A DNA stretch of 64,000 nt from Anadara kagoshimensis (lineage: Eukaryota; Mollusca; Bivalvia; Arcoida; Arcidae), in NCBI GenBank assembly GCA_021292105.1, contig CM037869.1, positions 30,085,536 through 30,149,535 of the forward strand, in the 5' to 3' direction. The notes below the pieces were generated by a model. It was not told the DNA's origin. It worked only from the letters and a program-made list of their open reading frames with translations, and searched no databases. Every line of letters starts with the position of its first letter. The stretch's first letter is position 1. Both the position numbers and the translations under genes were made by a program. Below, one piece after another: positions 11,653 through 22,878 of this stretch.

Positions 11653-14267
11653 TTCCCAATCCATATATCTTGAAAATATAAGAATTTATTACCGGAATTA
11701 TTCATCTAGCCTATCACTCAAATATTAAATATGCACAAGATCATTTACTATTTTGAGGTTAAGTTATTATAAATTTACTTTATGGCATATTGAATTAATT
11801 ATATCTCTTTTATGTAACGAAGAAGAGGTCTGTTTAATTTTCCTATTCCACCAGGGAAGCGAAGCCAGGTGTTTCGGACTGATAAGAGACTCCTGCGTAA
11901 TCGTTACGTTTGTAATCAAAATTGAGAATGAAATAACGTGGAACTATGAGACGTTAAATATATCTAATGTGATGCTAGATGGTTGAATAGTCAATCACCT
12001 ACTTGTTCATGTAGTTGCCAAGTATATATTTATGATACCTTTCGATACTAGTATTTATATTGAATTATCACTGAAATTGCATACCTGTGTTCATTTGGAA
12101 TCCGCGATATCAAAATAATGGTTCCAAATGTGCTTATTTATGTTTCATTATTTTTCATGTCCGATGTTTTAGAGTCGCGTCATTTTTGACAAGAATACTT
12201 TATATTCTTATATAATATAGTCATGTTTCAGAAGTTAACATTAATATGACTGAAGAAACATTTTTATAATGGTAGCCACTAGTAAGGACTGTCCTTTATG
12301 CTTTGCATCAATAGCAGCTGTAAGCAGTGGTTAAATAGTTTTGAATGTAAGTGTTGTATCAAAAAAGGAACATACCAATCCATGTCCAAAGAACAATACC
12401 AAAGCCAAAAAAATGAAACTTTTAAATTTAGTTTCACATTCAATCCCAAAACAAAGTAAAGATTTTTAAACTGTTTAGCTAGCTTCACACAATTGACATT
12501 GAAAATGAATGAACATGGAACTATGAGAAGTCAAATATATCTATGGTGATTTGGAATATAGAGACCATTTTGCTTATTACCAACATTGTAATGACGGTCA
12601 AAAAATATTGAGACTTGCGATAAGCTCAGGCTTGCAATATACCCGAGTAAACAATTTATTTGCAAACAGCCTGCTTTGGTAAACAAAGAGTCCTGTTGTG
12701 GGAACAAGCTCTATTATAGCGTATTTATTTGAAAACAAATACTACAAAAGCAGGAGAAGCAAGTAAATTGCTGTATAAAAAGAAAAAATGACGATAGAAA
12801 AATATTCACGTTAGTATATGATAATCATTAGTTTTTATGCCCGGTTACTTATTTATACACGAATTTATATCATGGACAAGTTAACTTAAAATTAAATTAA
12901 ATTATTTTTGTATTTCGTCTTGTACATTTTTTGGTACAGTTGACTGATGCTTTATTAAATATTTAGTCTTGACCGTACGTTTGAAATCAAAATTTATTTA
13001 AAATTCTATCATTTCAATACATTAGTATTCAGAGACTTGATGGTTTCGCCTGCAAAACAAAAAATCAATAACGCTTCTAAGTACAAGATTAATTTTGATA
13101 CGCTCGTTAAAGCTGATTCCCTAGTGTTGTTTTATTATTATTATTTTATCATTAATTTTATTATTATTATTATTATTATTATTATCAATGTGTTTTTATA
13201 ATTTCATACAATTTAATTTACAAATTTACAACATCCTATATATAGCTATGTATAAATTTTATGTGAAATAAAACACGATTATGATTAAAGAATGCTGCAA
13301 TGCATGATTGATTCTGTTTCTTTTTAGTGATACCTTTTTTCTTTTTTTCAAAACCGCATGGCAATTTACGAGTCAAATTTTAGCAGCTGTATCTAATCGG
13401 CGATTATACTCCTACTTGTTTTACGGACCCCCCACCCCTGAAAAAAAATAATAGTTTATCAACACGTTTTGTCTCATTCAGCAATAGAGCTACATCCTTG
13501 AAAGAAAGCAGGGTCGCCCCAAGTAGATAAATAAGCATTGTGACCTAGCAGTGTATCATTTAACTGAACAACAACTAGGATTTCAAACCCCTTATGGCAT
13601 AACCTGTGTATAAGTACATATCCTATATACAAACTGCTTTAAATATTATTGTTTATAAATGACCATCATATGTTATTGATACAATACGTAAAAATCTGAC
13701 TCGCCAATAAATTCACAAAACTGGTGCGAAATGAGATAAACGTGGCCAGTATGAAAAAAAACTAGCCCAGTATGAGAGCGTGCAAATATTCTGACAGCAT
13801 TTTATTAAAACACAAAATGGCTGACCACATAGCACTTCTGAAAATTCAATAGGGGTAAGTGGAAATTAAAACTTTTTTTCTGATTAGAAAATATGCCTTT
13901 ATGTGGAAAAGTTGCTTTTGTTTGATTAACATTATTATCAATAAAAGTATCCCACAAAATATAAGACGACAACAAAGTGATACAGCAAATGTCGCGGAAA
14001 GGCATGCTTGAAGTTTTATCGCATGACCTAACATGCTATGAAACGATGGTGGATATTGAAGAGAAAATCGTCTCTTGGATATCGAGACAAATACCAATTT
14101 CAACACCTGCCATTAAATAGCAGATTTGTTGATGTAACAATCGACGATGCTGACAATTTTATGAGAGTATGAAATGAGAAATAATTAACTATCTAACCTA
14201 ACTTGTCAGTTCTAAAGTGTTTACTTTGATTCTGGATTCGGACTAGTATGTTTGTTTTTGATTATCA

Positions 14268-14391
14268 TTAATCAGATATTTTCATATTGACCCAGTTATT
14301 TGGCCTCGGTGTACCATATTGGCCCTTCGGCCTCGGTCCAATATGACGCACCTGGCCAAATAACTTGACCAAATATAAAATACCTGATTAA
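14268..14391. repeat. Long imperfect palindrome (hairpin), copy B
   Basis: This is the counterpart of the palindrome at 10171-10294 in the second duplicated block, with most of the stem kept. Confidence 0.7.
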
Positions 14392-15939
14392 TAATATAAT
14401 AGAATTGTTTTGGTAACAGACGAACATATAACACTAGGTTCGAAATATATAACATATGAGCCGGTGCATGCGAAAACCTACAACTTGGTCAAAATTTTCA
14501 AAATTGAGATTTTTACATATTATGAAAGTCCATAATGTTTTATACATGTAGACAAATTTTTAAAGTAAAACACAAATCCTAAAATGTAAAAATGACGTCA
14601 CAAAAACTTGGATGACGTCACAATTTATTGGTGAATTGTTCTTGAGGGCTTTCAATTTTGCATTCAATTTTCAATACTCGAACATCGTTTAACAAAATGA
14701 TTGTCACTCTTCCGACGGTGCTGGACATGTGATATCTTGATACATTAACCTGGCATGATCTAACTGAGTTTAATCAGTATTTTTTTTTAATTTTGTCGGT
14801 CTCTGCTTTATCGACTTGTTGCAACTTGATCTGGTACATGATCAACAGACCTCTTTACAACCATCGATATTACGAACTCTGGTCTTCATTTTTTTAACCG
14901 GGTTCTATAGTTGAAAATCTTAAATGTATTGGATGTTTCTGTTTACAAATTCAGAATACTTATTACAGATAAATGTTATTACCTTTTTAAATCTCCCTAC
15001 AAACTCAATATCATACCAACACCCACCATAAAGTTTAGTTATGATTGGTCATTTTACAAGAAAAGTTGTTTCAATTATTAAAAATATTTTGTTTACAATT
15101 TTTGAAACCCATTGCATTTTATAATTCTTGACTTATGTGGTCATTTAAATGAAGCGCGTGCATTATAATAAATAAATAAATAAATAAATAAATAAACTTC
15201 TTGAATGCACTGGTGCTTGTGCATTCCAATAAACATGCTATCGATTTGATACTTTGATCTTTTATCGCAGTTAAATTTTATACTTTATTAAATGTGCTGA
15301 TAAAAATTATCCAAAATGATACAGAACCGATCAGAAATGAGCTGATTAAAATAATTTCCTATCTTTCAATTCCCGATTTCTGGGTCCATAAAACACTGTA
15401 TGCAATGCTTTTTATTGTTATATGCAGATTTTGTAAAAGTACTAGTATTCAAGAGTGCCAACATTGATCCGACAGCATTGGCCCTTTAATTGCGCAAATC
15501 CTATAGAACTCCTGTCTATGAAGCATCATGCATGTCCTGCAATCTGCATTTATTAAAAAGTGACTGCAGTGTTGAGTCCCGCCAAAATGCACCATTCGAA
15601 ATAAGTCATTGTATACATATTTTTATTCTGTCTTGTAAAATATTCTCAATTTTTGTAAAAGCAAACACAAACTGCTCTATATTTGAAATTCGTCCGTATC
15701 AGTGTAAGACATCGGAATCAATACATTTATTAAAAATAATAAATTATTAATAAAGTTCGGTACTGTTTGCCATCTTCACCCAGTGCCTGGTTCACGTCTA
15801 TTAAGTGATTCAGATGCAATTGAAAACATAATAGTACATAAAAAATCTGGATTTTACGGGTGTCAGAAAATAAATTGCACCCGCCTGTCTATCAAAATAT
15901 GGTTTATTGATCGATTGATTAATTAACTGATTGATTGAA

Positions 15940-16290
15940 AGGCGATCTACGTCCTAGTTATGAATATTTCACTTATATCGAGGACGTCTCCAGCTATAAG
16001 TGAAGTAGTAGAATATTATTTTACCTTTGTAGTGTGTATGTTATATGAAAAAATATACTCCTTGTACCATCTCCAATGGTTTAGAGTGAAAAAAATTGAA
16101 TTGAATTGCCAAGTGCAATGTACAGGGAATATTTTTAACGATGCCTTCGATGATACGGGTCATCGGTGTTTGTGGTCCCTTCCGAAGGACTCCCTGACTT
16201 TCATTTCTAAATACCGCTACCCTGTCTGAAATCGAACACACGACCTCTCACATAAGAAGCGTGCACTCTACCAACTAAGCTACGGTTGTA
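15940..16290 (-). mobile_element. tRNA-headed SINE, second family, diverged
   Basis: GAATATTTCACTTATATCGA and GGACGTCTCCAGCTATAAGTG form the 3' half. At the other end TCGAACACACGACCTC and CTCTACCAACTAAGCTAC form an inverted tRNA head (boxes B and A). The middle has foreign sequence. It lies inside the 3.9 kb element. Confidence 0.7.
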
Positions 16291-16888
16291 TACATACATC
16301 CTGTGCGAAGTAAAAAGTAATATTTTGTTTTGGTACAAAGGCGCAACTGGTAAACTTGGTATTGAGATTTTGGATACTTCTTCGTGTGTCTTTGTAAGAC
16401 AGTTCTTAAAAACACATGTTCTTTTTTTACAAGAATGAGGGAAAAAAGAAACGGAAATTCTTTTTTTTAGAAAAGCTGCATTCCTTCTGTTTTGCCCATT
16501 ATATCCAAAATTAAAAACAAAACATACAGATGTGGGCGTTTGGTCAAGGAATGTTCAAAACGCCCTAATGCATTTCTTAGCATAATATGCGCAAGTGACC
16601 AAATTTTTTTCGCCGATACAAAGTACATAGATACATGTGGTATTTAAAACAAATAGTTTATAATTAAATAGATAAAATTTAAACAACAATTATGAATAAC
16701 ATAGGCAAATGGCCCTTTATCCTTTTGCAAAACACGTTTTCTGATATATTTCATGAATTGAGATCCTTCTGTATTGGTGGAATTTCATCTCGACCTCTAA
16801 GTGGGAAGGAAATGGCACCTCGTTCTCATCTGCATAATTAATTATGTTATTCACAATTATATCAACGCCATTAATATTGATTAAGAGG

Positions 16889-17262
16889 CCGCGGTGGCCT
16901 AATTGATAAGACGTCAGTCTACAAATCCAGGGTCTCTCACCGCTCTAAGTTTGAGTCCCGCTTAGACCACATATGGGAAAGTGAATTTTCCTTGCTGTTG
17001 GCCTTTACTGGTTAACCTGGTATCAGTTAAATAAATTGGGGGAATGGTACAATTGTCTGCGGCGTACTCCGTGAGCTAGCACCTTAAACGTCGCCCTGAG
17101 TGCGCGCTAGTACAAGGCAGACCATACAACACACTCGCTCTTCAAATGCATACACGAACTTGTTCATAGATTTATTCATAGAGATTAATAAAAAAGTTCT
17201 CGTCGCGAATAGCTGAAAAATTGCTGATACGAAGTTAAGCAACATTCAACCAACCAAGCCAT
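16889..17262 (+). mobile_element. tRNA-headed SINE with (CAAC)n tail
   Basis: The head GGTGGCCTAATTGATAAG gives box A and GTTTGAGTCCCG gives box B. The body contains GTGAGCTAGCACCTTAAACG and GTGCGCGCTAGTACAAGGCA, and the tail ends in GTTAAGCAACATTCAACCAACC. A second copy lies at 23092-23452. Confidence 0.8.
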
Positions 17263-17545
17263 TAATATTGAAGTCATTGTGAGGTTTTTGAACCCTGTTC
17301 CCATGTGTTCTTGGATCATTTAAACTAGTCTTGACATGACGGATGACGAAGCTTAAAACAATTTCTCTGATGGCATACCGTATCTTAAATACTACCCGAC
17401 AAATACTGTAGGTTTAAAGTGAAATTGTGGTGCTAATTCTGTCTCTCTCCTCTCCTCGTTTTGTTTGTGTTCTTTGGTTGTCTTATACTTTATACTAAAG
17501 GACCCTATCATGCAACCTTCCCGCTCCAGTAATTAATTAAAATTA

Positions 17546-17546
<1 letters not shown>

Positions 17547-17581
<35 letters not shown>

Positions 17582-17672
17582 ACGTCAGAGGGATTTGAAC
17601 TCTCGGAGCCTGTGTTTGATAAAATTGTAAAATTGTCAGTCCAATGTCGTATCCACTACACCACGACGACCA
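17547..17672 (-). repeat. tRNA-like sequence followed by a long T tract
   Basis: On the minus strand GGTGTAGTGGATACGAC resembles box A with D-arm sequence and GAGTTCAAATCCCTC resembles a T arm with box B. They are separated by about 40 bases, more than in a mature tRNA. The sequence runs straight into about 34 T (A on the plus strand). It could be an intron-bearing tRNA pseudogene or a SINE head; the cloverleaf does not pair well enough to call a working tRNA. Confidence 0.5.
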
Positions 17673-19109
17673 CATATGAATCGCAAAGTTATACAATGTA
17701 TAAAATTTGTTATGTCACCGCTAAGGCCAGTAACTCTTCATTTGTTTACATTCACAGACGTACTCACGGTACTGTTGCTGGATCTTGTTACCGATAATAT
17801 TTAATCTAGTTGCTACATCTTCATTGAAAAGACATATAAAATCGTAAGACACATTTTATTAAACATGTTGTATGTTATTCAACAACTCACATAACCCTGG
17901 GCCTGGGTGATACACACATCTTCCCGGACCCGGATCATCTCTCTCTTATTTAGATAAAATTGGGAAGATGTTTGTATTTATTATAATTTTGTATTATATT
18001 ATTAATATTGATATAAAGATTTATAAGACGTGGCCAATATCAGTTTCGAAATATTTTAAATACAACCATCTCCATACTTCTAAATACATGACCGAACTGA
18101 GTGCTCGTCTACATCGACTTTAAACCCGTATAAATGCTGTAAAAACACATGGATTAATTAAAAAACTCAACCTCATCTGTCTCTCCTTCAGTTACCATAT
18201 TTTACCACCCCAACACTTAAAATCACTCCGCTAAAATCAGTTTTAATTTCAATTCGTTCTAAAAGTTAAAACGTCAAACTTGTAAATTGACGCACAATAC
18301 TTGAGGTTGACCTCCGTGTTTGTGACGTAACTTCGTCGCGATTTTTCTCAATTGTGACGTAATTGCCAAGTTGTAGGTTTTCGCATGCACTGGCTCATAT
18401 ATATTCATGCATTCTGCTGTGTCATTATTATCGCTGCAATTATGTACATTATGATACAATACCATTCTGTAGATTTTTGGCGCCAGGTGATTTAAACAAA
18501 CAATGCTATAATTAGAGATAAAATCAAACACCTTGCCCCGTTTGATCTTACCTAAAATAAGATTTGGCCGTGTTGTGAAATTTAAATGTGTACATGTAGT
18601 TGCAATATTATAATTAGATATTTGGTTTCCACAAAAGATTACTATATTTAGGTATTGGTTAAACCGTTACTATATTTAGGTAGGGTTTTTTTTTCAAAAA
18701 CATAAAATATTTCTTTTGGTGCCAAAATAAAATCCCCGTTATTCTGTATGATAATTTACCTTAAATGTTGTTTATTGATTTGTCCACAAATCCCACATGT
18801 TAAAATATTCACGGAGATCTTTATTTAAGTAACACCAGTGGCGTCAGTTCACAGTTTTTGTGCTTGGATCTGCTAGATTGTTAAATAGAGATTTTGATTT
18901 TCCAAATGATTAAATAAAATGTAAGTTTACAGTAGAAGGCAGAAGTTTGCAGCTTCGAAATTTGTACTCGAAAACGGACAAAACAAGTTAATAAAAACAT
19001 CCAATCAATATGCAATTATTCAAACGGATAATGCGTCAAACATAAAAAAAATAAAAATTTAGTAAATTCACTTAAATAGCTGGCATAATTAAAAACGGCA
19101 TACAAACTT

Positions 19110-19533
19110 ATACTGTAAAAGCATTTAATTTCGCATGTATTTATTTTCAGGGTGTTTTTTAAACTCATACTGTAAAAGCATTTAATTTCGCGTGTATTTA
19201 TTTTCGAGATGTCAATAATACCTAAACTGTAAACGCATTTAAATTCGAGTGTATTTATTTTCAAGGTGTCATTAAAATTTATACTGTACACGCATTTAAT
19301 TTCGCGTGTATTTGTTTTCGAGATGTTATTAATACTTACACTGTAAACGCATTTAAATTCGCGTGCAATTTTTTTCAAGGTATATAAAATCTAGACGTAT
19401 ACGCATTGTTAAATTTTCGCGTTTTTTAAACATGCACTATAATACATCATGCATAATATAATTTTCGCCCAAAACAAATAACCGCTAAATAGGCAACACT
19501 TTATACACCGCGGAAAAAATACGCTTACAGTAT
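19110..19533. mobile_element. TTTCGCG-type MITE, copy B, left end in five tandem copies
   Basis: It is the counterpart of 11340-11652, with the left-end unit (ACTGTAAAAGCATTTAATTT and the following TATTTATTTTCGAG) repeated about five times. A 120-codon open frame on the minus strand here is only a product of the repeats. Confidence 0.75.
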
Positions 19534-19728
19534 ATCCAATCCATATATCTTAGAAAATGTAAGAATTTATTACCGGAATTAATTCATCTAGCTTATCACT
19601 TAAATATTAAATATGCAAAAGATCAATTACTATTTGTGGTTAAGTTATTATAAATGTACTTTATGGCATATTGAATATATTATATCTCTTTTATGTAACG
19701 AAGAAGAGGTCGGTTTTTTTCCTATTTA

Positions 19729-21281
19729 TAGTTTAAGGTTTATAGCTCGCATTAGTTTCGTATTAAACTCTGATACTTCCTGGTACAAAGTTTTCGGAGA
19801 ATTGTTTTTAGTTACCTGTTGTTACTGTAAACATACAGATATGTAAGTCAAACTAGCTGACAACGACACTATTTGTTTGTTTGTTTTCTATCAACATTTA
19901 GTATGTCAAATGTAGTATATCATACTGCCTTTTTAACCATAAGATGATTTTTTTTAAAACCGAAACTAGGCATATGGAATAGACACATATATACATGCAT
20001 TTGACAAAATAACGGAAAGCAAAATAAAATCCATGTTTAACGTTTTAGAATGTATACTGCTGATGAGCCTTAAATTACCTACATTCCTACATTAAACTTT
20101 GTTCTTTAATTAATTTTTGTAAAGGATATGACTATGAAACTATAATTTATGACGATCTAAATGATGCAGAATTTTGATTAAAAATTGCAATTTTTTAATG
20201 TTTTGCAAATAAAGACTAAAACATGTTTTTTTACTGGATAAATAATTGTAGTAAAAATGCTCCTTTTAAAGATATTTTAATAAAATATTTGGATTTACAC
20301 AATTTTGGTCGGATCACTACTGATGTTGAATTCTATTCCGAACAGAGCGCTGCACAAAAGACCGGGTGCTCCAGAATGTTTTATATATTTAATTGTGATG
20401 TTTGGCAATATTTTTACCAAATAATCGTTGAACCTATTGTACAAACTTTCTAACTTTGCTTGCTGATTTGTTTTTGTTATTTGCATGAAGCAGAATGTAT
20501 GCAGAACCTTGTTAAATCTGTAGAGAAGATCATCGCCAAATCGCTCAACTCCATATAAATATAAATATTACATTAGGCATTCTATATCCTATTAATCCTG
20601 ATGTATGTGAATTATACTATATGCCAATCAGTTACAAAATAAGGAACGTCCCATTTTTCAAGTTCTGGTTAATATGTAGACGAGCTATTGTGAATGTGGC
20701 AACCACAAAAGACGATTCTGGTTAGGCGACTACTAAAAGACATTTGGATACTAGATATTGGTTTTCTTTAGACATGCGGTCTTTTATAGATGTAGACTTC
20801 ATAGCAGGTTAAACTGTATTTTTACATCAGCTAAAAATCAGCTAAATTACCAGCATACACTGCTTATTATCTAGGTCGTTATACTGGCCTAATTGTGATA
20901 CCATTTAAAACGTCTAATAGCATAACAATACTGTGCATAACATAACAATTCCAAATTTGTAATGTCCTCGCATTTGCTGAAATAAGACATAAAAAAACAA
21001 TTTTTTCAAATTATGAATTAAAACAATTTCGATATTTTTAGTATTTGATTTCTTTAAGCAAACTAATAGCAAACTGTAAGTATAATACCAAGGAAAATTT
21101 CAATACCACATTAGGATTTTACAATTATATCATCAGTTTTTGAAGGGCATTTCTTAGACTTGTAAGGTAACATACCTTCAGGGCTATGACGACGATGCGA
21201 AATAATGTCTAATTGAATCGACCTAGATATGCATCTTACAATGAAATTAAAATTAAGAATAATGATAAATGAGAAGGAGTT
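19729..21281. other. Intergenic, fragments of dispersed repeats only
   Basis: No gene is seen. 20300-20345 is a piece of the 310-bp repeat (GGTCGGATCACTACTGATG), joined to a piece of the retroelement 3' end (GACCGGGTGCTCCAGAA). Confidence 0.55.
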
Positions 21282-21562
21282 GAGTTGAGTGAGTTGGGAA
21301 ATGCTGTTTAACGTCCCAGTCAAGAATATTTCACTTATACCGAGACGTCGCAGAAATTTTGCCTGTGAGTTGCGCTAATGGTATTATACAGCAGGGTTCT
21401 TTAGCGTGCCAAGCCTACCATGACACGGGACCGCGTTTATTTTAGGTTCCCATCCGAAAAAACCGTGATTTTCATTTCGTATTGTTGAGTACATGGCGAA
21501 AGAACAGTCACTACCCACTTTCAAGCGAGAACTCTACCAACTGAGCTACCGAAGTGGTAAAA
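21282..21562 (-). mobile_element. tRNA-headed SINE, second family, near full length
   Basis: Reading from the right on the minus strand: CGGTAGCTCAGTTGGTAGAG is a good tRNA head with box A, followed by a body with GGGTTCTTTAGCGTGCCAAG (plus-strand spelling) and the tail block AATATTTCACTTATACCGAG. The box B region is degraded. This family also supplies the tail used in the array at 53231-54012. Confidence 0.85.
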
Positions 21563-22169
21563 ATGAGAAGAAGCTCATGAATGTAAACGAGGCACACAGA
21601 TACAAATACACTTTCAAAAAAGTGCCCAGGAATGTACATTACATATGAGATACTTCGCCTTAAGCACAAGATGCAACTGTGTCCGTAATATTGATATAAA
21701 CTTCTGTCCATTTTTTTCAGTTTGACGTCAGAGTGCAACTGGACCTATTTTCCCAGTCGAAGTCACATATACATGGAAATACCTTTAAACGTAGCTAATA
21801 TGGTAACAAAAGTAGTTATATACATCATACAAATAAATAAAAATACATATGACTAAACTATTGCTGGTTAGGAGTTGCTTAACTTTCCGGAACTACTGGC
21901 CACTCTTTCCTGTTGGAAGTTCACAACTTTGATTTAATTTGCTAGTTTTCCAAAAAATTTACTTCGTTTTGTGGATGGGCTAACGTTTTTTGTTACAATT
22001 TACCAATACATGTATATCTCTTAATTTCTTTCAATCATCAAAATTAACTTTAATAACTGGACAGAAAATATTTAGAACATATAAAACATAACATTAAGAA
22101 ATATCAGATTAAGTTAAACACGCAACTTTTACCAGAGACATGAAAGCGGGAACTGCATTCATTAGCATT

Positions 22170-22878
22170 TCACTGAAACATAGCCCATGGACAATTTGGA
22201 AACACACGATCACAAAGGGATGCGTTATGTGTCTTCAGTGACGCATACACTGCTGACAGCTTGATTCCAAATTCAAATCTAAGATCTTTTGGCATTGTAC
22301 TTTTTATGTCTTCAGGGCACTCCCAGTAGAATGTAGGATATCCTCCCAACAATACCATACATGCTTAACGGTACCATTTTGATCTATGGTTATCCCAGGA
22401 GCTCCAGAAGCAGTATGTTCAAATACACAGTTAAAGAAACACTTATCAGGGTCGTCAATGCCGTGGTATGGGTCACCATATGTATTTAGCACTGTTTGGC
22501 TATGCTCATCTCCTAAATAATTCATCATGCTCTGCCGGATTTCGTATGCTTTATCACGTGATATATCTAGTAGAACACAGTCAGCATCTCTTTCTTTCGG
22601 TTTTCCGTCTGGATGTGCAATCAGTTGAAACTGATCCGTGAATTGTAAGTCATCAAAATTTGTCAGTGACACAGGGAAAGGTATTCCAAAGTTTTCTTTG
22701 AGTTCTAAAAGAATAATATCTAACCGTTCATCATAGAATGGGACATGTTCTTCGATATGGAAATGCTCCATGTTTTGCTCATGCTCACGGTATAAATTGA
22801 ATATAACACTGCATGATTTTTTCTTCAATAGGGTTTCCATTTTATCTTTCATTTCATATACAGAACAATTCGATAAAC
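22170..22878 (-). CDS. Serine protease exon with catalytic Asp and Ser; frame shift near its end
   Basis: After the acceptor TTTTCAG the frame reads GLSNCSVYEMKDKMETLLKK onward through DERLDIILLEL and TASGAPGITIDQNGTVKH. That frame then stops at 22304. The frame two bases away continues with MVLLGGYPTFYWECPEDIKS and FEFGIKLSAVYASLK to a stop at 22170, and this second text fits the C-terminal strand and helix expected after the active Ser. The switch lies near 22356-22363. An ATTAAA signal on the minus strand is near 22049-22054. Confidence 0.75.

Larger units (their letters stand above)
7711..11850 (+). repeat. Tandem segmental duplication, copy A
   Basis: This block of about 4.1 kb matches 11853-19728 in the same order and orientation, once the SINE at 10626-10918 is left out here and the 3.9 kb element at 14457-18397 is left out there. 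Both copies start in a retroelement fragment (AAGCCAGG region) and end just after GTAACGAAGAAGAGGTC. Contents in order are retroelement 3' scraps (7630-8640), an ATT-rich microsatellite, an unexplained 400-base stretch near 9600-10030, a 124-base hairpin (10171-10294) and a MITE (11340-11652). No intact gene is seen. Confidence 0.85.
14457..18397. mobile_element. 3.9 kb DNA element with 33-bp terminal inverted repeats
   Basis: The left end reads TGAGCCGGTGCATGCGAAAA then CCTACAACTTGG; the right end is its inverse with one mismatch over about 33 bases. Comparison with the empty site in copy A (10360-10390) gives a TA target duplication, though ATAT is also possible because the site is AT-repetitive. 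The interior has no long open frame and no transposase I recognise. It contains two SINEs (15940-16290, 16889-17262), a tRNA-like sequence with a T tract (17547-17672), an (AATA)n run and two TGACGTCA motifs near the left end. It is most simply a non-autonomous or dead DNA transposon of unknown superfamily. Confidence 0.8.
11853..19728 (+). repeat. Tandem segmental duplication, copy B
   Basis: This is the second copy of the block described at 7711-11850, directly adjoining it. It differs by many single-base changes and small indels, so the duplication is old enough to have drifted. It carries a large inverted-repeat element at 14457-18397 that copy A lacks, and it lacks the SINE that copy A carries. 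The shared MITE at its right end has five copies of its left-end repeat instead of three. Confidence 0.85.

Noticed and set aside
17508-17696. Minus-strand frame with a run of Phe
   Set aside because: It is the poly-T tract read as codons.
19016-19378. A 120-codon minus-strand frame with repeated INTREIKCVYS-like text
   Set aside because: It is the translation of the five tandem MITE left ends and has no independent support as a protein.
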